Shown here piece by piece: positions 13,235 through 25,194 of a stretch of 64,000 nucleotides of DNA; the first letter of the stretch is position 1, and each line of letters begins with the position of its first letter. Origin of the DNA: Metallyticus violacea (lineage: Eukaryota > Arthropoda > Insecta > Mantodea > Metallyticidae); NCBI GenBank assembly GCA_030762175.1, contig CM060833.1:172406501-172470500 (forward strand), given 5' to 3'. A model generated the notes under the pieces. That model saw only the letters and a program-made list of their open reading frames with translations. It did not search any database and was not told the DNA's origin. A program made the position numbers and the translations under genes.

Positions 13235-13544
13235 TAGTGGTTCTCAATCTGTGGGTCGGTTACCCTTGAGGGTCGCGGTGGATATAGCGAAAATACTTTT
13301 ATTTCAGAACTTATGCATTTTCAGCTCAGTTCTTATTAAGAAGTTCAATTAAATGTTATATTGTTATTAATTGAACCCGTTAATAAGCAGCGCAACAATA
13401 GCTATTGTGAGTAATGCCACTTAATTAAAGGTGCTTGCGAATTTGTAAATTAATTGTTATTAAGCAGCGCAGTGATTGAAGGGGGGTTCATCAATAATTT
13501 CATTCTCGAAAAGGGGCTCGTACATGCAACTTTGGGAACCGCTG
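13235..13544. mobile_element. Non-autonomous hAT element (MITE)
   Basis: The left end reads TAGTGGTTCTCAATCTGTGG and the right end, read inverted, begins CAGCGGTTCCCAAAGTTG. These are imperfect terminal inverted repeats of the CAGTGGTTCTCAA type known from hAT (Charlie-like) transposons. The 310-bp interior has no coding capacity and contains an internal near-duplication around TTATTAAGCAGCGCA. The right flank ATCTAGTA fits the NTCTAGAN target preference described for such elements in seven of eight positions. The left flank does not repeat it, so the duplication is eroded or the boundary is a few bases off. Confidence 0.7.
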
Positions 13545-13679
13545 ATCTAGTACTACCCCCCTTTAGAGTTTGCACGGACTTATGGGACGAACCTCATAAA
13601 TAAATTCTAGTCAACCTTCTTATAATTGATGCTAAAGCAAACTGGATCCTATGTAGTCTATTAGCTCAGACCTGAATAG

Positions 13680-14832
13680 GGTAAATATTAGCTTCTTATT
13701 GTAGGTGTGCAACACGTACAACACATAATGCGAAACACTTAATGCATTATCTCTGAGATGTATCAGTGTAAAATATTAGTTTCTTATTGTAGGTGTACAA
13801 CACATGCAACACTTAATGCATTTTCTATGAGATGTATCGGTGTAAAATATTATTTTCTTATAATAGGTGTACAACACGTCTAACACTTAATGCATCTTCT
13901 CTGAGATGTATCAGTGTAAAATATTAGTTTCTTATTGTAGGTATACAACACATGTAGCACTTAATGCATCTTCTCTGAGATGTATCAGTGTAAAATATTA
14001 GTTTCTTATAGTAGGTGTGCAACACTTAATGCATCATCTCTGAGATGTATCAGTGTAAAATATTAGTTTCTTATTGTAGGTGTACAACACATGTAGCACT
14101 TAATGCATTTTCTATGAGATGTATCGGTGTAAAATATTAGTTTCTTATAGTAGGTGTGCAACACGTGCAACACTTAATGCATCTTTTCTGAGATGTATCG
14201 GTGTAAAATATTAGTTTCTTATAGTAGGTGTGCAACACTTAATGCATTTTCTATGAGATGTATGGGTGTAAAATATTAGAGATGTATCGGTGTAAAATAT
14301 TAGTTTCTTATTGTAGATGTTTAACAAGTGCAACACATAATGCGAAACACTTAATGCATCTTCTCTGAGATGTATCAGTGTAAAATATTAGTTTCTTATT
14401 GTAGGTGTACAAAATGTGCAACACTTAATGCATCTTCTCTGAGATGTATCAGTGTAAAATATTAGTTTCTTATTGTAGGTGTACAAAATGTGCAACACTT
14501 AATGCATCTTCTCTGAGATATATCAGTGTAAAATATTAGTTTCTTATTGTAGGTGTACAACACATGCAACACTTAATGCATGTTCTCTGAGATTTATCAG
14601 TATAAAATATTAGTTTCTTATTGTAGGTGTACAACACGTGCAACACTTAATGCATCTTCTCTGAGATTTATCAGTATAAAATATTAGTTTCTTTCTGTAG
14701 GTGTACAACACATGCAACACTTAATGCATCTCTTCTGAGATGTATCAGTATAAAATATTAGTTTCTTACTTTAGATGTACAACATGTGAATCGCTTAATG
14801 CATTTTCTTTGAAATGGGTGAGTGTAAAATTC
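13680..14832. repeat. 74-bp tandem repeat array (about 15 units)
   Basis: The unit contains TTAATGCATCTTCTCTGAGA, TGTATCAGTGTAAAATATTA and GTTTCTTATTGTAGGTGTAC in a fixed order. Measured at the TTCTTAT landmark, successive spacings are 88, 74, 74, 74, 65, 74, 74, 89, 88, 74, 74, 74, 74 and 74. The two 88-bp units carry the same 14-bp insertion (ACATAATGCGAAAC), and the 89-bp unit contains a short direct duplication ending in GTGTAAAATATTAG. The first and last units are degenerate, the last ending near 14,832. The array begins about 135 bases after the hAT MITE. Confidence 0.95.
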
Positions 14833-17800
14833 ATGTTTGTAGTACCCAAAGTTTAAAAAGGGAAATGTCATGATGCCACAAGTTCATGTGTCAGAGTTGG
14901 CAGTAAGGGTAGCGGCTATAAACAAATGAATGACATTTAAATTTCATTGTACAATACAGTTTCTTTCAAACGATCCTTACATGTGAAACAACCCACTTAT
15001 TCGCAATGCCAATTCTTGTTTCTTTACGATGAATGTTAGAGCTCTAAATGTCTCCCCTCCTCGTCATTAAAAATATCACTCAAAATCTGTCGGAATACAT
15101 CCAAATTGCCTTTATTACTATCAGGTAAGTGAACTGTACCCGGTGAGTTACAGTGCATAATGCATTTTGTCGTAGAGATTTCATTGAAATTAAAAAATTA
15201 ATGCCAGCAATCGCTTCAGTGGTATGATCTGATAACACAAACCATAATTTCACATTCCAAGGATAATACGCATAATTATAAAATCGATTATGAACCCGAG
15301 ACATATTTCGTACATGAGGGAGTCGCTTCTCGGCGCGATTAACGAACGGCTTAGAGAAGTGCGATTCAAAAATATAATAAAGTGTATCTTTCTCTCTTCC
15401 CAAATGAAAATAAAAAATTCCGCATCCTTTAGCCACTAAAAACTTATCGCATAAAGCTCCTGCTATAAGCTTGCGCCTTTTCTGGTTCTGCACATTGGTT
15501 CAAGTACTGTATAACATTTCTAGCCCCTGCTGGAACATCCCCACTCGTCGCAGAACTTAAGTAAAGGGGGTCAGACGGTGCTTTTCTCTCCCATTTTAGC
15601 CATCCGTGTAATATTAAAATCTCTTTGTCATTTTACTGGTCGCCTGAAATGGGGTTTTCCGAAGACCTTGCGTGCGCTATTGGATTTTCAAAGGACCAGC
15701 CAAGACTGCTGCCTGATAGACGGTATATTTTCCCCTTTGACTGCGAACAGGTTCTTTTTGCTCTTTTTTATCCTTTCCCTTCTCCCGGATTTTTATTACT
15801 ATTGACTTGTGAACCTTAACTTGACGGATGCAGTACATAACTGCAATCTATGTGTATAAATCCATTTAAGTGACTTTTGATGAGAATATAGTCTTATCTT
15901 TAGAATATATTTTCATATAAGTTGTACATACAAAGGCGGGCATATTGCAATGAAGGTTGGCAAACTTGCGAGGGGTTCAACAAGTAGTGCAGCTTAAATA
16001 TTTCCTGTCAGATTTTTATTTTATAACTTTAGATGTTTCTCAACACTTTAGCTATGCAAGCAATATTTCATACCTTGCTTCATCTAGATCCTGGAGCCCT
16101 GTACCTCTCTGCAAATCTGTCTCTCAGTCATCTTCGCTCTGCGGCTATGGTTTCCTTGTCATCTCAAATCTGCTCTCGCAAGTTGCATCTTTTAAAGGAC
16201 CGAAGAGATAGAAATCGGAAAGTGCAATATCTGGGTATACGGTGGATGACAAAGGAGAGTTCACCGAAGTTTAGCCTCTCTTCTCTGATGCACCTTGTGA
16301 GTGAATTCGGTTACGCCGTAAAGAATAACTGCTTTACTCATATTTTTGTGAGGAGGAAACGCATCTCTTCAGAATACTATACTTTTGCCGTGTAACGGTA
16401 TTTTGTTCAGAAGTTTAGCATGTAAACCACCGCTTTTCTCTTGTCCTTAGACTCGAAGTGATGAATCCAAGTTTTCCATCTGTCGGATTTTCATGCAATG
16501 TGTGTTTGTTCGCTACAGTCATATTTTATCTTAAATGACATATTTTTAAGATTCTGAGCATTTGTTACATTTTAAATGTAATTTTATGCCGTGTATGTTG
16601 CAATTTTATTACTAGCATCATTTTTAAAAGTATTAATTTATAACATACATTTCTTTTCTTTTACTTTCTTTTAATTTAGAAATTAAACTGAAAGTAGTAT
16701 GTAGAAATGGAAGTAAATGTAGCACAGGTTTGCTGGGAAGCTGCGTGTCACCCTGGGCGAAGCAAGTTCCAGGAAGAGAAACATGAAAATCTGTCAATAT
16801 CGCACTTTGAATTCCCAATGCAGTGGGAGTCACTTCGACCAAGCACTACTACAAGGAGAACATCTCTTGCATTTCCAATAGCTTGTTGCGTTTCCGCTGC
16901 AATGGTTTACTCAGACTTAGGAGTGATGCTTATTGTCTTTAAGAACGAAAGTTTCCATACCATCAGGCCCCCCCCCCCCAAAAAAGTCTAAAATAAAAAC
17001 AAGTACAAGTGAAAAACTTCGCAGTTTTAAGAGGCATTTAAAAATGAAGTGTTAACATACAACAGAAAAGTGTTTTATCATCAAACATGTTAAAAATAAT
17101 TGGTACAGAGAAACGTTTTCAAGTAAATGGACTTTTACGCTCTAGTACACGTTAAAGTTGAAATCCGCAAAAAGTATTCCCGTTCAGCAACTTTATGGTG
17201 AATATTAAATTAACAAAATATTAACTTTATTTTAATTTTCCCATGATTTCTGTGTAGCTTCATAGCAGCGGATGTGCCCCTGTGGAAATTAACTATCCCA
17301 GCTCTACATAAATTCTTTGAAAATTACACAGGACACAAGGTTCATGACAAATCAACTCAGCACAAAAATGAGGGTCCAATGTTACAATGCAAATTACTAA
17401 AAAAGACTTAGAGGCAAATTGTATAAATATTGGTTGAATAAACAGTGGATGACGAAGGACAATACATTGCAAATTTTATAGTTAGCTCTCAAATTAGCTG
17501 CTTTATTTTTCTGCTTGCTGTAGAAGAATTGGAAGTCATTGTGCTAAATATCTGGAAGCAATTAGAAATATAGTGGGTTATTTTGATACCAGTAATGTAA
17601 CTCAAAAGGTTGTGACAATTCTTTACACCCTGGCCAGCTCGTAAGGGAATTTACATAGCAGATAATTGATAATCGTTATATAACACTTAATATCTTGTTT
17701 TATTGCATAAAGGAATGTTGCATTTAACAAGGAAATGCATGTACTTTGTCGTTCCCTAACAGCCTCAAGCTTGTTCGGTGGATGGCGGAAACAACATTTT

Positions 17801-18120
17801 GTATATTCGCTAGCTGCAAACACCTTTTGAGTCGTAATAATACTTTTCAGTAGCCAGTGGAGGTGTGATTGGCCTCTCACACCAAGTGATAGTATGTTTA
17901 AAGGTCAACCTATCGGATGTGAAAGCTTTTAAGAGTTAAAAGTTATTTTATTTTATGTAACATAAAATGGGTGAGTGGAAACTCGGCAATCACATTAAAG
18001 AATTTCAAGATCCCAGCTCCCGTGAGCGCGCCCTTGAGAACTCCTGTGAGCTAAGAAAACCACATGGCGACATTTCAAAGATATGGGGAAATATCCCCCG
18101 CTAAGTATTCAGTTGAGTTG
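14833..18120. other. Intergenic DNA with unrecognised frames
   Basis: Holds the longest frames not explained by repeats: 137 codons on the minus strand (15,080-15,493) and 120 codons on the plus strand (16,033-16,395). I recognise no domain in either, neither shows signal or membrane segments typical of a family I know, and codon use looks like base composition. A run of 10-11 C lies at about 16,969-16,979. They may be chance frames or divergent relics. Confidence 0.35.
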
Positions 18121-18893
18121 TGACAGTTGGAGAAGTTTGAGCTAACGCACCGCACGCAGGCAGTTTACATAGTTCGTGCATTTCACGCATTAAGTTCTGA
18201 CAAGTCAGTCCATGCAATTCTTCTCGCAGTTCATGCAGTTCACGCACTCACTTCATGCACTTCACGCATTCAATTCTGACACGTCAGTTCACTCAGGCAG
18301 TTGATACTTCAGTCGTTGGTCAGAGCACGAGTTATAAGTTGTTTGGAGCAGTCGTCTGTTATTTAAGTGATAGAATGTCAGTTCACGTGGCGTCGTTCAG
18401 TACAGCTCAATCAGTTTCTAGGAATGCAAGGATGCAGTATGCGGTTTAACTCTAGTATTATTGCATGCCTTCGAAATCCGCTCACTAAATTAATTTCCGA
18501 ACATTAAATAATTGCGTCCAGGTGGCCGTCCATAAACTCACCCTCAAATAAACTCACCCTCAAATAAACTCACCCTCAAATAAACTTATCCTCAAATAAA
18601 CTCACCCTCAAATAAACTCATTCTCAAATAAACTCATCCTCAAATTAACGCATCCTCAAATTTAAATGAAGCAGTGCCTTGCAATTTGCATCACCTCCCT
18701 TCACCTGCATTTTCCTGTGACCACAAAACGGCGACTTCGGGCCCATGAGATACTCGGGGTACGAGGTAAATACTCTGTAAGAACCACTTACATCGAGGTG
18801 GTCGCGGCCGGCAACAAATAATCGTGATTCGTTTAACATCCGATTTATGCCGCCCCCGCGAGCCGCCCACATCCATAAAAATCACTTCGAATT
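18121..18893 (+). mobile_element. Possible LTR of a gypsy-type retroelement
   Basis: This region directly precedes a tRNA-Lys-type primer binding site at 18,894, and its last bases (AATT) fit the ...AATT end seen in many insect gypsy-class LTRs. It contains degenerate direct duplications of a CACGCATT..TTCTGACA..GTCAGT segment (18,178-18,209 and 18,257-18,288), a 16-bp minisatellite, and a GC-richer 3' part. The 5' limit is not visible, and no second LTR, gag or pol remnant was found downstream, so it could be a solo or truncated end, or chance. Confidence 0.3.
18531..18658. repeat. 16-bp minisatellite, 8 units
   Basis: Eight head-to-tail units of AATAAACTCACCCTCA with a few substitutions. 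Units 4 and 6-8 carry changes such as CTTATCCT, CATTCTCA and CATCCTCA. Unit length is constant at 16, giving 128 bases. Confidence 0.95.
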
Positions 18894-18912
18894 TGGCGCC
18901 AAACGTGGAACC
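18894..18912 (+). other. Primer-binding-site-like sequence (tRNA-Lys type)
   Basis: TGGCGCCAAACGTGGAAC matches the lysine-tRNA-complementary primer binding site TGGCGCCCAACGTGGGGC at 15 of 18 positions. The TGGCGCC start is characteristic of a site immediately after a 5' LTR. It stands alone, without downstream gag or pol. Confidence 0.35.
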
Positions 18913-19849
18913 ACCACTACATCGTCTACGAAACCGTGTGTTGTTCCATGCAACACATTTCGCTCACCTTCCTTCTGCCATTTCATAGGTAGCATTAAAA
19001 TACGTGAGTCGTTTAGTGAATTTTGAGACAGTAAATTAATGTCGGTTCCTGGCAGGACTGGCGAAATAGTTTATAACATTATTTCAAAAAATCCAGCATA
19101 TGCAAATATGAGAAATTCTGGAAGGGCCACGTGCTGTAATGTAAAGAAAAAGGATAATAGCGGAAAGGCGTTTTGTGTACACAACTTTTTAGTCATACGA
19201 GAGTAAACAAAGTTCCTCACGCTAATTGGACACCCTAAGAAGCAACAGAAGAAAATGCCGCTGAAAAACCTAAAACATCAGTTGGTGACTACTGTAATAG
19301 AAAAGCTGAACCCGACGAGGACTAGAGTGAGACTATAATTTAAAAATAACAACTTCATTAATTATTTAAAGGTTAATTTTAACTGCTTATTAAAACTGGG
19401 TATATTTGAAGTTTTAATGACGTAAATGTATGCGTATACCAGCTATTTTAGTGTTTGAAAAATCAGTTCCTCTTTATAACGCACAATAATTATCAGGGAT
19501 TTAATTTGGAACGTTAATTGTATCAAAAGTTTAATATGTTCTATAGAACCTATGCCATCTAAATCTGAACTATGACAATCACAAATTAACAAATACTAAG
19601 AACTTTTGAAAGTAAATTTATGAGCTAGAAACGAGGAGGAATGAAACGCAAGATACAAAAATAAATTGAAAAAATTACTAGATAGACAATAAAGACACAA
19701 GAATCTGATGATTAGAGCATGTGGAAAGACAAGAACAGAATGCTATTTGTATTTTTTTTCATAGAACGTTGAAGTTCTTTTATAAGACAGCTGAATATTT
19801 TGAAAAGAATGACTTGTTAGCCAGGCATTAAAATTTTGAACATAATGGA
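18913..19849. other. Intergenic DNA, no clear gene
   Basis: A plus-strand stretch at 19,030-19,340 reads for about 100 residues with two stops and a basic composition (MSVPGRTGEIVYNII.., then a Lys-rich stretch near 19,230). It resembles the N-terminal region of some insect transposases, but I cannot name a family. Confidence 0.25.
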
Positions 19850-20310
19850 TATCCTTAAAACAAATTTAGAGAAGATAATGTTGTTAGATTCAAGACGAAC
19901 GAACCATGCTTAGCCAAAGAAAAATGCAGCGGATGCAGAAAGGATTCATTAACAGGTGTAACTACATTTACTATCTGTCTTCCAAGTATGATGTTTTCTG
20001 TTCAAGGTGACAAAAGAAATAAACTTGAATTTTTTGCTGGGAATTCATTCAGGATTTGAAACTGGAAAATATAATTGAGGTGGATGAATTATATGAAGAA
20101 TTTATGATCATTAAAGAATCGATTAACGTAGGTAGAAGAAAAAACAGTGAAAATTCGTGCCAGAACAAGCGGTTGATAATTACGAACTCTCTACCTACAG
20201 AAAAGGTATAATGGTAGGTAGCTTCTTCTCTTATTTTCCACTCTTCCATCGAATGCTTTTGTAAAGAGAACCTTCAGTCAAGGAAAAATATTTTAGACTG
20301 ATATTGGGAA
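19850..20310 (+). pseudogene. Possible hAT-type transposase relic
   Basis: On the plus strand VDELYEEFMIIKESI (about 20,080-20,125) is followed, after stops and a frame change, by IFHSSIECFCKENLQ (about 20,230-20,275). This order vaguely resembles the C-terminal hAT dimerisation region, where an IP.SNA..ER.FS segment follows a helical linker. The match is weak and no terminal repeats were found. Confidence 0.25.
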
Positions 20311-20417
20311 CAGAACTTTAGGTGAAAATAAATTTCAATGCAGATTGTTATGAAGAAAAAAATAGCATTGTGGCTTGTGCTAGGAGCAGTAAGAAGTACA
20401 CACTGCATTGAAAAATG

Positions 20418-20430
20418 TTAGTATTAATGT
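20418..20430. repeat. Target-site duplication of SINE-1, left copy
   Basis: TTAGTATTAATGT, repeated exactly at 20,726-20,738 on the other side of the SINE. This proves the insertion limits. Confidence 0.9.
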
Positions 20431-20725
20431 TTTTTTTTTTTTTTTTGAGTAGTGTTTAACGCCCGTTTTTACTACTGAGGCACCACAGGCGATCGACACT
20501 GATGATACATGAGATGAAATGATAAATTGGGAAAGGATATTTGTTTTTTAAGGAAGGAAGCGTTCCAGGCCTAAGTTTAGGTACCTCCCCGGCATTTGCC
20601 AGTTATGAAGACTGAGGAAAACCTGGAAAAAACCCCAGTCAGGGAGGGCGGTCCTGGCGGGATTCGAACCGCAGACCTCCCGCTCACGAGTCCGTGCCTT
20701 AACGACCTCGGCCACCCGTGGCGGT
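20431..20725 (-). mobile_element. SINE-1, full-length, minus orientation
   Basis: Read on the minus strand it starts CCGCCACGGGTGGCCGAGG, with an A box (TGGCCGAGGTCGTTAAGG) and a B box (GGTTCGAATCC). This head resembles tRNA-Ser/Leu genes, which carry a GTGGCCGAGTGGTTAAGG segment. A body with CAGGTTTTCCTCAGTC and a TGGTGCCTCAGTAGTAAAA segment follows, then a poly(A) tail seen here as the T run at 20,431-20,445. An exact 13-bp target duplication flanks it. Length is 295 bases. It differs from the copy at 28,391 only at a handful of positions, several of them in homopolymer runs, so the insertion is recent. Short frames on both strands are SINE artefacts. Confidence 0.93.
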
Positions 20726-20738
20726 TTAGTATTAATGT
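20726..20738. repeat. Target-site duplication of SINE-1, right copy
   Basis: TTAGTATTAATGT, identical to 20,418-20,430. Confidence 0.9.
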
Positions 20739-23700
20739 GACATATATTATTAAATATATTCATCTTAGAGGTATTAAATATTCATTGTTAGATTTTTATT
20801 ATTATCAAATGGGTGTTTGATTTTTTTTTCTTTGTATTCCTTTATGTAATGTTTGAATTGTTTCTTTTTTGGCTGAAACTAATCCAAGTTTTTCAGGAAA
20901 CTTCTTTGTAAATTACGAGCACAGTTGTCATCAAATGTACGCTGAAAAGTAAAGATAAAACAATATCGCTAAGTTTAATAAATTAACACCTTTCCTAAAT
21001 GTTTTCCGCACTTTCAAATGTGTCATGTTCCTCATTTTTTAACTTTCCTGTCCCTTTTTTCATCTTGGGAGATTGAGCCTAAACGTAATTTCTACAAAAG
21101 TGGCACACAGCTTGTTGATATTTGGATAGCCAATTTGTAAGAATAAAATAAAGCTATTCCCCTTCAAAAAAAAACTTAGAACTTGTAAGTTGCCACTGCT
21201 GTAATTAACAATACCGTATACTGGGTTATTCAAATTTGTAAGGGAGGGCTGCAAACTTTTGAGTACTGTGATTTAAGCTTTCATGCAATATAAAACGTTT
21301 TATCAATTAATTTTAATATATTTCAAAATACCAGTAACATTCTTTTAAATTCTCTCCATTTACTTACATAAAAACGGCAATTTTTATAGTATGTAGTTAA
21401 AACGTTCAATGTTTTATTAAGAAAAATATTAAAGCACATTCAAAAATGTATAAATATGTACGTATATTATATTTATGAATAAGAGGAGAAAAATGTGTTA
21501 ATCTTTTCGCAAGTTATGCGGCCGCAAATTATATGCTTACCATATTAACAGTTTAATTTGCTACAAGAGACATCGTGGCAAGCACTAAGCCTGTAACGAA
21601 AAAGTGGGGATATCAAACGAGGCGGAAAGATGTTCCAGGCCATTGTTAAAAGCGAAAGGGGGCACGAGGAAAATGAAACCACCTGAGCTACATCACCGAC
21701 CTTTTCGTACAAAACTGCGCAGCCATGAGTACCCGTCTGGTTGCCTAGCAACGGGCCTGGTGCTTATTAACATTTAATTTTACAAACTGCAACAAAAAGA
21801 TGAAAATAATTAGCTGACATTAAATATTCTTTGTAAATAACAAGGATATATAAGCGCTTATTACTTTCACGAACAGAAAATAATTATAAACGTTACACTG
21901 CATCAATGCACTTTAAGATATGATTTTGCTAATAAAACAGAAATAATTTACAATACTATTACTTATTAGAAAAGTGTTCGACTGCATAACTGGTTAGAAA
22001 AGTTATAACACACTGCACCTGTAGACATGTAATATTTGTCTCTCTATATATGCTTTGGCATTAAGTTGCAACTTTTCCCCACTTATACAGTACAGCGAGG
22101 TGCCAGGTAGCTCCCCTGGTGGCACTATTACGCTTGCTCTTGCTCCATTTTGTTTTATTCTTGTTACTTTATTATTTTTTTTATTGGGGTGACCTCTGCC
22201 TTTTCAAGTTTGATAAATTACACTGAACAATAGATTTTTTTTTTTTGCATAAAATCAGGAGTTTATGATGTTTTTTCTCTGGCACCCTCAACGTTTTCAG
22301 TTCTTGTTTTGCGCTGTCTATAAATTATAATATTTTCTTAATGTTAAAGTGAATAAGTAAAGAAGAGACCTAAAAGCACTAAAATGTGTTTATTTTATTA
22401 TTATTTTTGACAAAAACCCTTTAAAATGTCGTGTATGTTTATATTCCAACTATCGCATATTTTGTTTAAAGAGTTTTTCTTGCACGTTTGTCAGCACTCC
22501 CTACACTGTTTATGTACGAATCCGAAGGTGAAGTTGTATTTCAAAAACGAAACATTTTCGTTGCTTCGGTTAGCGATGAGCCAACACACACCGCATTCAC
22601 AATTAGTGATTAGCGTTACTAAAACCGATGTATTGCTTGTTTTAGCTTCATCATAATAAAAGCTGAAATATATGTATATCTAATTGTTTGTGGGTTCTTC
22701 ATTTGACGGGTTTCTAAATTGATGCTTTTCATTTTCAAATCATTTAATTCTTCAGTAACGCGACTGCGTCGTCAACTGAAACACCCTCACTGTTAGCCAT
22801 GCTCCACTTGCACTATATAGGAATGGACTCACTTATACTTTTAAAAACACACAGGTCTTATCGATTCTTCTCTTTCACGTCCTAACTTCTGATTTGGAGC
22901 GGTGCTTAGATATTTATATTTAAACTGAACTTTTCCTTATTCTCTGAACGCGTTTATTCACTGGCTCCATCACGCCACTAGAGAGAAAACTGGTTTTATG
23001 CGACTATACATGTCAATTGTGCCCACTCAGTCATTCTTGTGATACATGTGAAAGAAAGCCAATAAAAAGAACTTAAATTGTGTATAATTGTAAAGCATAT
23101 ATTATATTTAATTCAGATATTGATTTAACCTCCCCATTTTCTTAAATTTACATTAAAATAAGTATAAAATAACATTATATACATTTCATACATAGACATC
23201 ATTGTTGCGTATGCAAGTTGATAGTTCGTGCGAGGTGAGTATGGAAAAAGTAGAACGCGTGTCCGAAAAGCGGGATGGGAATTAAAGTTTGGCATTGCGT
23301 CATCGGAAAGAATGAAAACTGCAATTTGAAAAGTGATTGTTGGAAGAAACAAAAACTCTATAAGAACACTATAGATAGTATACTTTTGGCATGCATGAAT
23401 GAAATACGTTACTCAAAATCGAAATAATGTCTTTATGTAGGCCTATATTATACAATGGTTTTCTGGGCCTCCCTACATCTCGGGGTCTTCGTGCTAAATC
23501 CAAACATGATATGAATACATTTGTACCTGGTGAGAACAGCCTTACAGTTACACTATTTGTTGATAGATCTAACATCATTTTGCCACCAGTTTTTATAAAA
23601 TTACGCCTAATGAAAAGTTTTGACCAGGCAAAAGATAACTTTAAGAACGTTTAAAGTGCTTAATATTTCCAAGAAGCACTAAACCGTAGCAAGGTAGTGT

Positions 23701-25194
23701 ATAGTTTACTTGCAATGTGCAAGTAAAGACATGATTCAAGAGTATTAGGTAACATTACAGCTGAAAACTATAACAACTGATCAACAAGTTACCAGAAGCT
23801 TATAGAAATCTTGAATGCAATACGTCCCCCAAAGTTCACTTTCTGCACTCCAATTTGACTTTTTCGTACTAACAGAGAAAGATTCCGCCAAGATGTTGGT
23901 ATTTCTGAGATGGAGAAATCGTATCAAGTAAGATGGAAACCCAGTATGCTAGAACCTCATAAGAAGCAGCTGCAATATTTCCGGATAGTCTACTTTAAGA
24001 AAATCAGATCGTTTTGTTGCGATCAGAGCACTATTTCATATTATGGTAACTTTTCTTTTAATTTATCGCTTACGGAAAAAAATGTATATGGAACTTACTT
24101 AAAAAAACTGAGGTTACAAGATAAAAGTAGCTAAGGTCATATTTGAATTCGGCGCTCAATATTTATATATATATATAAAAGGAAGGACATGGTGTGGAAT
24201 GTCAATTTTGTTGTTCAGTGATTATCAACGCTGTGAATGTTTCACGTCTATTTATTTGTTTGTTTATTCAACATTTATTTAATACTTTACACAAGCAATA
24301 AACTATCATAATTAGCCTGTGGTTTTATATATATATATGAAGGATCACTGAGGGAGTTTGTAAGAGAAGTAAATAATCCAGAAATTTTGAAGTGTAAGGT
24401 TTTGGTTACTCTGTTGCAACATCATCTGTGAATGAATGCCTTTCAAATATACGATTTGTTAACTCAAGAAAGAATAAACATACTCAATGAATGATTCTCT
24501 TGTGTCCAAGGAATAGAGTTGTAACTTTGTGGAGTAAATGCATTGTCAAAGTTCATACACCAAGTCTTCTATAACTCAATGTCTGCAATGGAGCATTCAT
24601 CACTAGTTTCACACTCTCTCGGCTGCTAATTCTTTTACTGCAACTAATGAACGTATTCATGTGAAACTTGACATGAGGGTCTTGGTAAATGAAAAGATTG
24701 GTTATGGAAGGAAGATACCACTCTGAATTGTGATTGCGTGTTCGCAATCCTCGCACCAATTTTGCATCTGCCTGTACTATTGTTACCAGATCTTTTTGGT
24801 ACGAACAATGCAAAATGCACGGTACACAGCGCGTTTATTGTTCGCACGTGCTAGTAAACTGCATCAATAAAGGAAGGCCAAAGACAATTTATTCCATAGT
24901 TTGAGCTTCATAATCCTCCTCCATTCATCATCTAGTGTAAAAAACGGGTAACTTGGTGAAGATTTTTATTGTACTCAAAGAAGTTCGAAAACTGTCATAA
25001 GCAACAGTGTAAAAGCTCTCAAAAGTCCTTACGCGAACTTCACAGGAGAGAGTGGCTTTTGCAAAAACATGTCTCCAAGCTTCAATAAATGCATATTGTT
25101 GTTCAAATAAAAACCTCCCTATGAACAGAAGTAATACCTTTGGTTCCAACACATCCTGACCTGCAGGTGAGTGGAGCTTTCACCCAAATGGGCA
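20739..25194. other. Intergenic DNA, mostly unrecognised
   Basis: Contains a GC-richer patch with a palindromic RFX-type site (21,740-21,752) and a hairpin-forming GCCAGGTAGCTCCCCTGGTGGC near 22,101. There are also two short (AT)n runs at about 24,163-24,177 and 24,331-24,339, and several unrecognised frames. Plus-strand frames at 23,427-23,654 and 23,910-24,134 lie close together and could be pieces of a decayed coding element, but no family is evident. Confidence 0.35.
21740..21752. promoter_or_regulatory. Palindromic X-box (RFX-type) motif
   Basis: GTTGCCTAGCAAC is a near-perfect dyad matching the RFX-family X-box consensus (RYYNYY, 1-3 spacer, RRNRAC). It lies in a locally GC-richer patch at about 21,580-21,770. 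No promoter or gene is visible beside it, so function is only suggested. Confidence 0.35.

Noticed and set aside
15080..15493. 137-codon minus frame as a host gene
   Set aside because: No domain, splice context or composition shift supports it. Left as unrecognised rather than called.
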